A stretch of DNA of 64,000 bases from Streptomyces sp. Root1304 (lineage in GTDB: Bacteria; Actinomycetota; Actinomycetes; Streptomycetales; Streptomycetaceae): the NCBI RefSeq assembly GCF_001426405.1, contig NZ_LMEP01000022.1, positions 458,066-522,065 on the forward strand. The letters are read 5' to 3'. Under the pieces are notes generated by a model. It did no database searches and was not told where the DNA came from. It saw only the letters and a program-made list of their open reading frames with translations. The translations under genes were made by a program, and so were the position numbers. Of the stretch, positions 43,110-50,945 are shown piece by piece (the stretch's first letter is position 1; each line of letters opens with the position of its first letter).

Positions 43110-44027
43110 ATGACGACGCAGACGAACAACTCGCAGAACAACCACGGCACTCACGACGCCCCGAGCACCGAGAAGACCCCGGGCACCCAGGACGGCGGGA
43201 CCGCGCCGACCGTGCTCGTCACCAGCGCCACCGGCAAGACCGGGCGGCGCGTCGCCGAGCGGCTCGCGGCGCGCGGGGCGACGGTCCGCGCCGGGTCCCG
43301 TACCGGCGCCACCCCCTTCGACTGGGAGGCCCCGGAGACCTGGGCCCCGGCGCTGCGCGGCGCCGACTCCGCGTACGTGGCCTACTACCCGGACCTCGCC
43401 GCCCCCGGCGCGGCCGAGGCGATGCGGACCTTCGGCCGGCTGGCGGCGGAGGCCGGGGTGGGGCGGCTGACCCTGCTGTCCGGGCGCGGGGAGCCGGAGG
43501 CGGTCGCGGCGGAGGAGGCTCTGCGGGAGGCGGCCGACGGGGTGGAACTGGCCGTCGTACGGGCCTCGTTCTTCGCGCAGAACTTCAACGAGGGGCTGCT
43601 CGCGGAGGGCGTCGCGGAGGGCGCGGTCGTCTTCCCCGCCGGGGACACGGCGGAGCCGTTCATCGACGCCGACGACCTCGCGGACGTGGTCGTGGAGACC
43701 CTGTCGGACGACCGTCACGCGGGCCGGACGCACGAGCTGACGGGGCCCCGGCCGGTGGGTTTCGCGGAGGTGGCGGCGGAGATCGCCCGCGCCTCGGGCC
43801 GTCCGGTGGTCTACGCGCCGGTGTCCGAGGCGGAGTACGCCGGGATGCTCGCGGGCTTCGGGCTCCCGGTCCCGGAGGCCGAGTGGCTGGCGAACCTCTT
43901 CGCGACGCTGCTCGACGGCCACAACGCCTCGGTGACGGACGGGGTGAAGCGGGTCCTGGGCCGCGACCCGCGCGCGTTCGCGGACTTCGCGACGGAGGCG
44001 TGGGACGGTCCGGCGTCCGCGTCCTGA
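43110..44027 (+). CDS. NAD(P)H-binding protein, NmrA-like
   Basis: 305 aa. After a polar 30-residue N-terminus, a Rossmann site TVLVTSATGKTGRRVAERLA, then the atypical SDR pattern with RLTLLSGRGEPE, VVRASFFAQNFNEG and FIDADDLADVVVETL. It resembles the QorB/NmrA quinone-reductase-like SDRs, often paired with the divergent cupin-AraC regulators as electrophile or quinone response pairs (inference). Confidence 0.88.
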   Translation: MTTQTNNSQNNHGTHDAPSTEKTPGTQDGGTAPTVLVTSATGKTGRRVAERLAARGATVRAGSRTGATPFDWEAPETWAPALRGADSAYVAYYPDLAAPGAAEAMRTFGRLAAEAGVGRLTLLSGRGEPEAVAAEEALREAADGVELAVVRASFFAQNFNEGLLAEGVAEGAVVFPAGDTAEPFIDADDLADVVVETLSDDRHAGRTHELTGPRPVGFAEVAAEIARASGRPVVYAPVSEAEYAGMLAGFGLPVPEAEWLANLFATLLDGHNASVTDGVKRVLGRDPRAFADFATEAWDGPASAS

Positions 44028-44049
44028 GCGCGGCTCCGGCCGACGGGCC

Positions 44050-44118
44050 GGCGTACCGCTCCGCCGGGGTCCGTACGGCCCGGGGCTCAGGCGTACCGCT
44101 CCGCGAGCGTCCGTACGG
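44050..44118. repeat. Near-direct duplication at the 3' end of the WYL gene
   Basis: The segments 44050-44078 and 44090-44118 both read GGCGTACCGCTCCGC...GTCCGTACGG with few mismatches. The second copy encodes the C-terminus of the WYL regulator (VRTLAERYA); the first lies just past its stop codon. Confidence 0.6.
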
Positions 44119-45043
44119 TCGCCGCGAGGCGGGCGCGGAGGTCCTCCGGCGCGAGGACCTCCACCTCCGTGCCGAGCCCGAGGAGCATGTCGTGGGCCTG
44201 TTCCGGCGACTCGACCGGGAGGGTGGCGCGGGTCCAGCCGTCGGGCTCCGGGACGCCGGTGGCGGCGAGCGCGCGTGCGGCGGCCCCGGTGAGGCGGGCG
44301 GCCCCCCGGGCGGAGATCCGCACGGTCGCCTCGTCCCGGTGGAGCCGGGAGTGGAAGTCGGCCTGACTGGCCCGCCAGTGGGCGGCGAGGTCGAATCCGT
44401 CCGGGATCCCGGCCTCCTCGTCGGTGACGGTGAGGCCGAGGATCTGGTCGACGCGGTAGGTGCGCGGCCCGGGGCCCGCGACCAGGTACCAGCGGCCGGC
44501 CTTGAGCACCAGGCCGTACGGCTCCAGGCGGCGGTCCACGTCGGTGGGTTCCTTCCAGCGCCGGTACCGGACCTCCAGGACCCGTCCGGTGCGCACCGCG
44601 TCGGCCACCTCGGGCAGGAACGGCGTCTCGTCGCCCTCGTCGTACCAGCCGGGGGCGTCGATGTGGAAGCGGCGCCGCAGCCGGTCGACGTGTTCGCGCA
44701 GCGGCTCGGGGAGGGCGGCGCGCAGCTTCAGCTGGGCGTCGGCGAAGTGCGGGCCGAGCCCGAGGCCGTCGGCGGCGCCGGGCATCCCGGCGAGGACGAG
44801 CGCCTCGGCCTCGGGGGCGAACAGGCCGGTGAGACGGGAGCGGTGGCCGGGGAGCAGCCGGTAGCCGCCGCGGTGCCCGGCCTCGCCGTACAGCGGGACG
44901 CCGGCGGCGTGCAGCGCCTCGACGTCGCGGTAGACGGTGCGGACCGAGACGCCCAGTTCCTCGGCGAGCCCGTCGGCCGTCATCCGCCCCCGGGTCTGGA
45001 GCAGCAGGAGGATCGAGACGAGTCGGCTGGACTTCACTGACAC
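44087..45043 (-). CDS. WYL-domain transcriptional regulator (YafY type)
   Basis: 318 aa. N-terminal HTH_11 (RLVSILLLLQTRGRMTADGL, GVSVRTVYRDVEALHAAGVP), middle WYL domain (LVLKAGRWYLVAG, TYRVDQILGLTV) and C-terminal WCX domain. WYL domains sense ligands or nucleic acids. The start is GTG 45043, or GTG 45037 giving VKSSRLVS as in relatives. Both lie inside a perfect palindrome that also covers the upstream edge of the divergent gene, so autoregulation is likely. Confidence 0.92.
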   Translation of the reverse strand: MSVKSSRLVSILLLLQTRGRMTADGLAEELGVSVRTVYRDVEALHAAGVPLYGEAGHRGGYRLLPGHRSRLTGLFAPEAEALVLAGMPGAADGLGLGPHFADAQLKLRAALPEPLREHVDRLRRRFHIDAPGWYDEGDETPFLPEVADAVRTGRVLEVRYRRWKEPTDVDRRLEPYGLVLKAGRWYLVAGPGPRTYRVDQILGLTVTDEEAGIPDGFDLAAHWRASQADFHSRLHRDEATVRISARGAARLTGAAARALAATGVPEPDGWTRATLPVESPEQAHDMLLGLGTEVEVLAPEDLRARLAATVRTLAERYA

Positions 45044-45058
45044 AAGGTGTCAGTGAAG
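45032..45058. promoter_or_regulatory. 12-bp palindrome covering the WYL start codon
   Basis: CTTCACTGACAC (45032-45043) and GTGTCAGTGAAG (45047-45058) are perfect inverted arms around AAG. Because of the symmetry, both strands begin GTG TCA GTG AAG, coding MSVK in each direction. The WYL gene starts in it; the divergent gene either starts here (45047) or 30 bp later (45077). It is a candidate autoregulatory operator. Confidence 0.7.
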
Positions 45059-45076
45059 GGTTCCTACAGTCCAGCC

Positions 45077-45556
45077 ATGGCTTTCGCAGAGAAGAACCTC
45101 CTGGTGCTGCCGCCGGTCGTGATCGGCGGACGGCACCTCAAGCGCTACCACGTCACGGCCGATCCGGCGGGCATCGATCCGGAGGTGGAGAAGGCGGCGT
45201 ACGCGCTGCTGCCGGAGCTCCTGCCGCCGCTCGACGGCACCCCGGCGGCGGGTTTCGTGGTGCTGCACCGGGGCGGTGACACGGGCGCGTACCTCAACGC
45301 GTACAGCTGGGTCTGGGACAACGTCCTCCACTTCGGCGGCGCGGCCGCCGGTCAGCCCGCCCTCGACTGCCCCGACACCGATCCGGCGCACTTCGTCCGT
45401 GTCGACCGTTCGTGGATCGGCTGTGTGTGGGAGCTGCCGCCGCTGGGGCACGAGCGGAACGCCTGGGTGCGGCACGTGCTGACCCCGGAGTCGCCGGACC
45501 TGGCCGGGTACCTGGCGGACGCGCTGCCGTCCGGCACGACGGGGGTGGGCGCGTGA
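45077..45556 (+). CDS. Conserved hypothetical protein divergent from the WYL regulator
   Basis: 159 aa from ATG 45077; GTG 45047 in frame would add MSVKGSYSPA. Soluble, with LNAYSWVWDNVLHFGGAAAG and WIGCVWELPPLGHERNAWVR. I recognise it only as a recurrent actinobacterial protein of unknown function next to WYL regulators. It is probably the regulator's target. Its stop overlaps the start of the frameshifted small gene by 4 bp (GTGA). Confidence 0.8.
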   Translation: MAFAEKNLLVLPPVVIGGRHLKRYHVTADPAGIDPEVEKAAYALLPELLPPLDGTPAAGFVVLHRGGDTGAYLNAYSWVWDNVLHFGGAAAGQPALDCPDTDPAHFVRVDRSWIGCVWELPPLGHERNAWVRHVLTPESPDLAGYLADALPSGTTGVGA

Positions 45557-45722
45557 CGCGCTGCGGCTTCGGCTTCCTCGACGGACGGTGGTCGGGATCG
45601 GACCGGAGACGGCCCGCTGGGAGCAGGCGTTCGCACCGGCGGACGGCAGGGACGAGGGGGACGCGAGCGCGCTCGTCGGCGGCTGGGTGACGAACTGGGT
45701 GAGGGAGTTCAGCCGCGCCTGA
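45553..45722 (+). pseudogene. Small gene broken by a frameshift
   Basis: GTG 45553 overlaps the previous stop (GTGA) and opens MTRCGFGFLDGRW with strong third-position GC. From about 45588 the coding signal moves to another frame, VVGIGPETARWEQAFAPADG... to FSRA and a TGA at 45720-45722, again with almost every third position G or C. Joining the two gives a coherent protein of about 57 aa (FGFLDGRWVVGIGPETARWE). In the annotated frame the sequence instead degrades into Arg-rich translation ending at 45690. Either a real frameshift mutation or a sequencing error near 45588. Confidence 0.55.
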
Positions 45723-46458
45723 CGAAGCACGCGAGCCGGTAGTGGGGGTCGTCACGGGGGCGGTCCTGGTCCGGCAGCGCCGCGAGGGCGGCAGCGAGTT
45801 CCTCGACCGTCGCCGGGTCGGCCCCGGTGAACCAGGAGGCGAAGTAGCCGGCCCGCAGTTTCCGTACGGTGTCGCGCGGGGTGGCGCCCTGCCCGTGGCC
45901 CCTGAAGCGGGTGCCGGGGGCCGGTTCGAGGCCGTGGGCCTCCGCGTGACGGGCGATCAGGCCGGCGCGGTCGGAGGCTGCTTCCGCCGAACGGTGGGGG
46001 CGCAGGATCGCGTCGATGTCGCTGCCGACGTCATGGGCGGCGTCCTTGTCGACGGTGGCGACGAGGACACCGCCGGGACGCAGGACGCGGGCCGCCTCGG
46101 CGACCACGTCCGCCGCGAACGGCACGAGGTGCAGCAGCCAGACGGCGCTGACCGCGTCCACGGCGGCTCCGGGGAGCGGCAGCCGCCGGGCGTCGGCGCG
46201 TACGACCCGGCCCGGTACGCGTCCGGCGGCGACCCGCAGCATGGCGTGGGCGGCGTCGGCGCCGTGGACGCGCAGTCCGGGCCTGGTGAGCCGTTCGGTG
46301 ACGAGGCCGGTGCCGCAGGCCAGGTCGAGCAGCGTGCGGGCGCCGGGCGGGACGAGCCGGAGGACGGCCTCGGCCGCCGCCTCGGCCCGGGGCACCCCGC
46401 CCCGGGTCCGGTCGTAGTGCGCTGCCTCGGTCTCGTAGTCGAGCACGGTCTCCCCCAT
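45709..46458 (-). CDS. Class I SAM-dependent methyltransferase
   Basis: 249 aa. Motif I TLLDLACGTGLVTERL, motif II VHGADAAHAMLRVAAG, VRADARRLPLPGAAVDAVSA and VLRPGGVLVATVD. Similar to UbiE/arsenite-type small-molecule methyltransferases, without further assignment. Its end overlaps the frameshifted gene by 14 bp (convergent). Confidence 0.9.
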   Translation of the reverse strand: MGETVLDYETEAAHYDRTRGGVPRAEAAAEAVLRLVPPGARTLLDLACGTGLVTERLTRPGLRVHGADAAHAMLRVAAGRVPGRVVRADARRLPLPGAAVDAVSAVWLLHLVPFAADVVAEAARVLRPGGVLVATVDKDAAHDVGSDIDAILRPHRSAEAASDRAGLIARHAEAHGLEPAPGTRFRGHGQGATPRDTVRKLRAGYFASWFTGADPATVEELAAALAALPDQDRPRDDPHYRLACFVRRG

Positions 46459-46500
46459 GCCCGTGATCCTACGAGGGGGGGGGCGGTGACCCGGTGGGGG

Positions 46501-46806
46501 TCAGCGGGCGCCGTGGCCGGGCGCGATGCCTTCGACGCGCTCGGCGAGTTCGAAGTCCTTCCCGGTCACGGCGCCGCCCGCGGAGTGGGTGTTCACGGAC
46601 AGGGACACCGTGTCGTATCCCAGGGTCAGGTCGGAGTGGTGGCCCAGCTCCTGCTGGATGCTGGCCACATGGACGACGAGCGCGGTCGCGGCGAAGTGGT
46701 CGTCGAGCCGGTAGGCGCGGGTGAGGCGGTCCTCCTCGACCGCCCAGCCGGGGAGCTCCCGCAGTCGGTCCTCGATCTCCTTCTGCGACAGCGGCTGTGT
46801 GGGCAC
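46501..46806 (-). CDS. Pterin-4-alpha-carbinolamine dehydratase
   Basis: 101 aa from GTG 46806 with GGAGGG 9 bases upstream. PCD/DCoH fold: LRELPGWAVEEDRLTRAYRL, the active-site His pair in ELGHHSDLTLGYDTVSLSV, and NTHSAGGAVTGKDFELAERV. It dehydrates 4a-hydroxytetrahydropterin, recycling the cofactor of aromatic amino acid hydroxylases. No hydroxylase is adjacent. The frame is open upstream to 48213, but that is read-through. Confidence 0.92.
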   Translation of the reverse strand: MPTQPLSQKEIEDRLRELPGWAVEEDRLTRAYRLDDHFAATALVVHVASIQQELGHHSDLTLGYDTVSLSVNTHSAGGAVTGKDFELAERVEGIAPGHGAR

Positions 46807-46896
46807 GGCGGTGCTCCCTCCGGAGGGGTGGCGCGGGTGACGGACGTACGTCCCCGGGGAACGTACCCGGGTCCACCTCTGGGATACCGTCTGGCC

Positions 46897-47721
46897 ATGA
46901 CGACAGTCGTGAGCGACACGGGGGTGGGGCCGCTGCTGCGCGGCTGGCGCGAGCAGCGGCGGCTGAGCCAGCTGGAGCTGGCGCTGCGCGCGGACTCCTC
47001 GGCGCGGCACATCTCGTTCGTGGAGACGGGCCGGTCGCGGCCGAGCGAGGAGATGGTGCTGAGGCTCGCCGAGCACCTGGAGGTGCCGGTGCGCGAGCGG
47101 AACGCGCTGCTGCTCGCCGCCGGGTACGCGCCCCGGTATACGGAGTCGCCGCTCGACGCCCCGCGTCTGGAGACGCTCCGGGAGGGCATCGAGCGGCTGC
47201 TGCAGGGGTACGAGCCCTATCCGGCGCTCGTGGTGGACGGTTCGTACACCGTGGTGGCGGCCAACCGGGGCATCGGGCTGCTGCTCGAAGGGCTGCCGGA
47301 GCACCTGCTGGCCCCGCCGCTGAACACGATGCGGATCACGCTGCACCCGGAGGGCCTCGCGCCCCGCATCCGGAACCTGCGGGAGTGGCGGGGGCACCTG
47401 CTGGCCCAGATGGAGCGTCAGATCGGTCTGGCGCGCTCGGAGTCGCTGCGCGCGCTGTACGCGGAGGTGGCGGCGTACCCGCTGCCGCCGGGCGCGGACG
47501 ACGACGCCGGGGGCGGGGCCGCGGAGGAGGAGCCGTACCCGTACTTCGCGCTGCCGCTGCGGATCGAGCACGACGGGCGGGTGCTGTCGTTCGTGTCGTC
47601 GATCTCGACGTTCAACACGCCGCTGGACGTGACCGTCGCCGAGCTGGCCATCGAGACGTTCCTCCCGGCCGACCCGGAGACGGTCGCGTACCTCCGGTCG
47701 CTGCCGCCGGTCAGCGGCTAG
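46897..47721 (+). CDS. XRE-family regulator with MmyB-like ligand-binding domain
   Basis: 274 aa. Helix-turn-helix at 12-70 (LLRGWREQRRLSQLELALRA, ARHISFVETGRSRPSEEMVL) and the MmyB_LBD domain (GYEPYPALVVDGSYTVVAAN, LNTMRITLHPEGLAPRIRNL), which binds fatty acid-like ligands in some members. Such regulators often control a neighbouring SDR or oxidoreductase. Its stop codon TAG coincides with the left end of a repeat-like insertion. Confidence 0.92.
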   Translation: MTTVVSDTGVGPLLRGWREQRRLSQLELALRADSSARHISFVETGRSRPSEEMVLRLAEHLEVPVRERNALLLAAGYAPRYTESPLDAPRLETLREGIERLLQGYEPYPALVVDGSYTVVAANRGIGLLLEGLPEHLLAPPLNTMRITLHPEGLAPRIRNLREWRGHLLAQMERQIGLARSESLRALYAEVAAYPLPPGADDDAGGGAAEEEPYPYFALPLRIEHDGRVLSFVSSISTFNTPLDVTVAELAIETFLPADPETVAYLRSLPPVSG

Positions 47722-47814
47722 GGCCTGTCTGACAATTCGCGTCGGATCAGGCCGGGCCGTTCGGTGCGTGCGATCGGCGTGCGGCCGGGGCGCCCTCGTA
47801 GCGGAGCTACTTGG
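47721..47814. repeat. Extragenic repeat-like element (possible MITE remnant)
   Basis: The stretch opens GGGCCTGTCTGACAATTC (47721-47738), which I recall as recurrent between genes in Streptomyces genomes, and contains the hairpin GTAGC-GGA-GCTAC (47798-47810). It fills the gap between the XRE stop and the point where the minus-strand membrane-protein frame loses its expected end. Recurrence needs a genome search. Confidence 0.45.
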
Positions 47815-48213
47815 GAGCGCCGCCCACTGGAGCGCGGCGAAGCCGGCGACGGTGGTGGCCTGCATCGGGGTCCACACCAGGCCCGCGGTGGTCGGCTCCA
47901 GCCAGGCGACCAGGGCGACGACGCTCAGGACGGCCCAGAGGACGTTGGCGTCGACGACGAGCTTCACGGCGAGCGCCGGGGGCTGCGGGCGGCTCGCGAG
48001 CCAGGCGACCCCGGCGGCGAACAGGGTGAGGAAGACGCCGAGTTCGAGGAGGAGTCCGGCGTCGACGCCGAGGAACTCGCCGAGCGGTCCCGAGGCGGCG
48101 GCGTAGGCGATGCCGTTGGCGCCGGTGACGACGGCGTCGAGGGCCAGGAAGCGACGCACCGCGGCCTGGGGCCGGGGGGTACGGGCGAGACCGGACAGCA
48201 GGGCCTGGGACAT
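47815..48213 (-). CDS. Small membrane protein whose stop codon has been lost
   Basis: 133 codons up to the junction. Four hydrophobic segments, e.g. ALDAVVTGANGIAYAAASGP, LLLELGVFLTLFAAGVAWLA, LWAVLSVVALVAWL, TVAGFAALQWAAL; it resembles the small SPW/DUF-type integral membrane proteins of Streptomyces. ATG 48213 has GGAGGG 9 bases upstream. After LQWAAL the frame enters the repeat-like element, codes PSSSATRAPRP and stays open for over 1.3 kb, through antisense of the XRE gene, ending only at the stop of the pterin dehydratase. The natural C-terminus is therefore probably replaced. Confidence 0.65.
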
Positions 48214-48497
48214 GACGGATCACCCTCCAAAGGGGACGTTCAAGGGGAGGTTCGCGACGCACGTAGGTGCGGTGCCGGGCCCGGAGCCCGAGCGGAGTGC
48301 GCCGCCCGGGTTCCGGTGGTCACGAGCATGCCGGGCGGGGCGGAGGGGGTCGATTACGTGGGAGGTAATGCGGTGCGCGCGGGGTGGCCGGCCGGGTGGG
48401 CGGGTCCGTGTTCCGGACGCCGTCCCTCCGGGCCCCGGGCGTGGGTATCGTTCGCGCCGGGGTGGCCGGTACCGGTCCCCCGGAGGGGGAGACAGTG

Positions 48498-49784
48498 ATG
48501 GTGTGGAACAGGGAACGGGCCCGGATGGTGGCCACCGCGGACGATCACCGGGTGACGCCCGCGGAGCTCTTCTTCGACCTGGTGTTCGTGTATGCGATCA
48601 CGCAGGTCACCGCGCTGATGGCGGCCGCGCCGTCGCCGTTCCGGGTGGTCGGCGCGATGGTCGTGCTCGCGCTGCTGTGGTGGTGCTGGTGCTGCTTCGC
48701 CTGGCTGGGAAACGTCGTACGGGCCGATTCCGGCGCTCTGTTCGGGGTCCTCGTCACGGTGATGGCCGTCGTCCTGATCGTGTCGCTCGCCGTGCCTGAG
48801 GTGTTCTCGGCCACGACCGCCGGACTGCCCGCGCCGCTGCTGTTCGTGCTCTGCTACGGCGCCGTGCGCGTCCTGCACCTGGCCTCGTACTGGATCTCCA
48901 GCCCCGGGGACCACGCCCTGCGCGCCACCCTGCGGCGTACGGCCCTGATGTCCGTCCTGCCGCCGCTGGTCCTGCTCCTGATCGGCAGCGCGTACAGCGG
49001 GCGGGTCCAACTCCTGCTGTGGCTGGGGGCGGTGGTCGTCGACTACGGCGGCATCTGGGTCAACGGCTCGTCCGGCTGGCGGGTCAACTCCCCCGGGCAC
49101 TTCGCCGAACGGCACGGTCTGATCGTCATCATCGCGCTCGGCGAGTCCATCGTCGCGATGGGCGTCGGCGTCTCCGGACTTCCCCTGACCGTCGCCGTGC
49201 TGGGCGCCTCGGCCGCCGGACTGCTGCTGTCGGCGGGGCTGTGGCGGCTGTACTTCCGGCAGCTCGGCGAGGCGGCCGAGCACCGGCTCACCGCGCTCGA
49301 CGGCGACGAGCGGACCCGGTTCGCCAGCGATGTGTACACCTTCCTGCACCTTCCGCTGGTCGCGGGGGTCGTGCTCTGCGCGCTCGGCATGAAGAAGGTC
49401 CTCCAGCAGGTCGCCGACACCGGCCACTACGGCCTCGCCGAGCCCCTGCACGGGGTGGTGGCCTGGTCGTTGACCGGTGGCGTCGGCGTGTACCTGCTCG
49501 GTGCGGCGGCGATCGTACGGCGCACCTCCGGCCGGCGGCCGACCGCCCTGGCCACGGGCGGCGTCTGCTGCCTGGCGGCGGGGCCGCTCGTCGGTCTGGT
49601 CCCGGCCCTGGTCGCGCTCGCGGTCCTCGCGACGGTGACGGCGGGCCTGGTACGGCTGCACGGGCGGCGGTCCGAAGGACCGGAACACGGGGAGCCGGCG
49701 GGGCTCCCCCAGGAGACGGCGGGGACGGTGGGGGCGCCGCGCACGGCGGCGGAGACGGAGACGGCGGCGGCGGAGACGGCCTGA
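48498..49784 (+). CDS. Low temperature requirement protein A (LtrA) family membrane protein
   Basis: 428 aa from ATG 48498 (GAGGGGGA 7 bases upstream). LtrA hallmarks: DHRVTPAELFFDLVFVYAIT at the N-terminus, HFAERHGLIVIIALGESIVA in the middle, and about 12 membrane segments. Function is unknown; named for a Listeria cold-growth mutant. The C-terminal 50 residues are a Glu/Ala-rich cytoplasmic tail. Confidence 0.92.
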   Translation: MVWNRERARMVATADDHRVTPAELFFDLVFVYAITQVTALMAAAPSPFRVVGAMVVLALLWWCWCCFAWLGNVVRADSGALFGVLVTVMAVVLIVSLAVPEVFSATTAGLPAPLLFVLCYGAVRVLHLASYWISSPGDHALRATLRRTALMSVLPPLVLLLIGSAYSGRVQLLLWLGAVVVDYGGIWVNGSSGWRVNSPGHFAERHGLIVIIALGESIVAMGVGVSGLPLTVAVLGASAAGLLLSAGLWRLYFRQLGEAAEHRLTALDGDERTRFASDVYTFLHLPLVAGVVLCALGMKKVLQQVADTGHYGLAEPLHGVVAWSLTGGVGVYLLGAAAIVRRTSGRRPTALATGGVCCLAAGPLVGLVPALVALAVLATVTAGLVRLHGRRSEGPEHGEPAGLPQETAGTVGAPRTAAETETAAAETA

Positions 49785-49959
49785 GCGCGGCGGAAGGGTA
49801 CGGAGAGGTTCGGAGCGGCGGTACGGGGCCTCGGCCGCCCGCCCCGAACGATCTTCGTCTTGGAGGATCCGCGCGTGCTTCCGTAGCGCTCCCGGGCCGA
49901 TCGGACAACCCTCCGCCGTCATGGGCGCGCCGACCCACCGACCTCGTCACACTGGCCCC

Positions 49960-50793
49960 ATGCCTCCCACCGGCCCCACTCTCATAGGTTCCGTCCGTCG
50001 CGCCCTTGCCCTGCTGGAACTCGTCGCCGAGCACGACCAGCTGACGGCCAAGCGGCTCTCCCGGATGACGGGCCTGCCGCTCGCCACCACGTACCACCTG
50101 CTGCGCACGCTCGTCCACGACGGACATCTGCGGCACGAGCACGGGGCGTTCCGGCTCGGCCCCGCCGCCCCTCGACTCTCCGGGGCCGCGCGGGGCGGCG
50201 GGGCCCGGCTGCCCCAGTGGCTGCGGGCGCTCGCCGGGGAGTTGGACGCGCCCGTCTACTACGCCCTCCTCGCCCACGGCGAGGTCGACGTCGTCGCGGT
50301 GGCGGACACCCCGTTACGTCCCGCCGTCGAGGAGTGGACCGACTTCCGCACCACCGCCCACGCCCACGCGCTCGGTCAGTGCCTGCTCGCCCAGCTGGAC
50401 CCGGAGGACCGCCGGGCGTACCTGGCCCGGCGGCCGGTCGGCCGGCTGACGCCGAGGACGGTCCCGGACGAGGAGGCGCTGATGCGCCGGCTCGCCGCCG
50501 TCCGCCGGGGCGCGCCGGTGGTCGAGCGGGAGGAGTACGTCCTCGGCGCGGTCTGCGCGGCCGTGCCGATCACGGTGGGCGGGGTCCACTCGGCGGTGGG
50601 GTTCTCGCTCCCGGTGAGCGAGGCCGGCCGGCTCGACGAGACCGCGCTGCGGCTGCGCGTACGGCTCGAAGGGGCGCTGCGGAAGCACGCGTTCACGGTG
50701 CTGCCCCGGGACCCGGAGGGACCGGGAGACGCCCTGACGGGCGGCGGGGGCCGGTGGCGCCCGGAGCGGCCTTCGGGATCGGGGCTGCCCTGA
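49960..50793 (+). CDS. IclR-family-like transcriptional regulator
   Basis: 277 aa from ATG 49960. N-terminal winged helix (SVRRALALLELVAEHDQLTA, LSRMTGLPLATTYHLLRTLV) and a C-terminal IclR effector-like domain (HAHALGQCLLAQLDPEDRRA, VLGAVCAAVPITVGGVHSAV). No ribosome site is seen; the message may be leaderless. It is on the same strand as LtrA, 175 bp downstream, and convergent with the membrane hydrolase gene. Confidence 0.88.
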   Translation: MPPTGPTLIGSVRRALALLELVAEHDQLTAKRLSRMTGLPLATTYHLLRTLVHDGHLRHEHGAFRLGPAAPRLSGAARGGGARLPQWLRALAGELDAPVYYALLAHGEVDVVAVADTPLRPAVEEWTDFRTTAHAHALGQCLLAQLDPEDRRAYLARRPVGRLTPRTVPDEEALMRRLAAVRRGAPVVEREEYVLGAVCAAVPITVGGVHSAVGFSLPVSEAGRLDETALRLRVRLEGALRKHAFTVLPRDPEGPGDALTGGGGRWRPERPSGSGLP

Positions 50794-50945
50794 GGACCGG
50801 GACGGGGCCGTCCCCGGGGTCCGGGCCGAGGGTGCTCGGGGTGGGGCTCAAGGGTGCTCGGGGGCAGGTCCTCAGGGTGTCAGGGGGGCAGGCCTCGATG
50901 CCCTCGGGGTCCGGTCCTCGGCGTGCTCGGCGTCGGGCCGGTCCT

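Noticed and set aside
46501..48213. 570-aa fusion of the membrane protein with pterin dehydratase
   Set aside because: The two are in one open frame, but the middle is antisense to the XRE gene, and the dehydratase has its own GTG and ribosome site.
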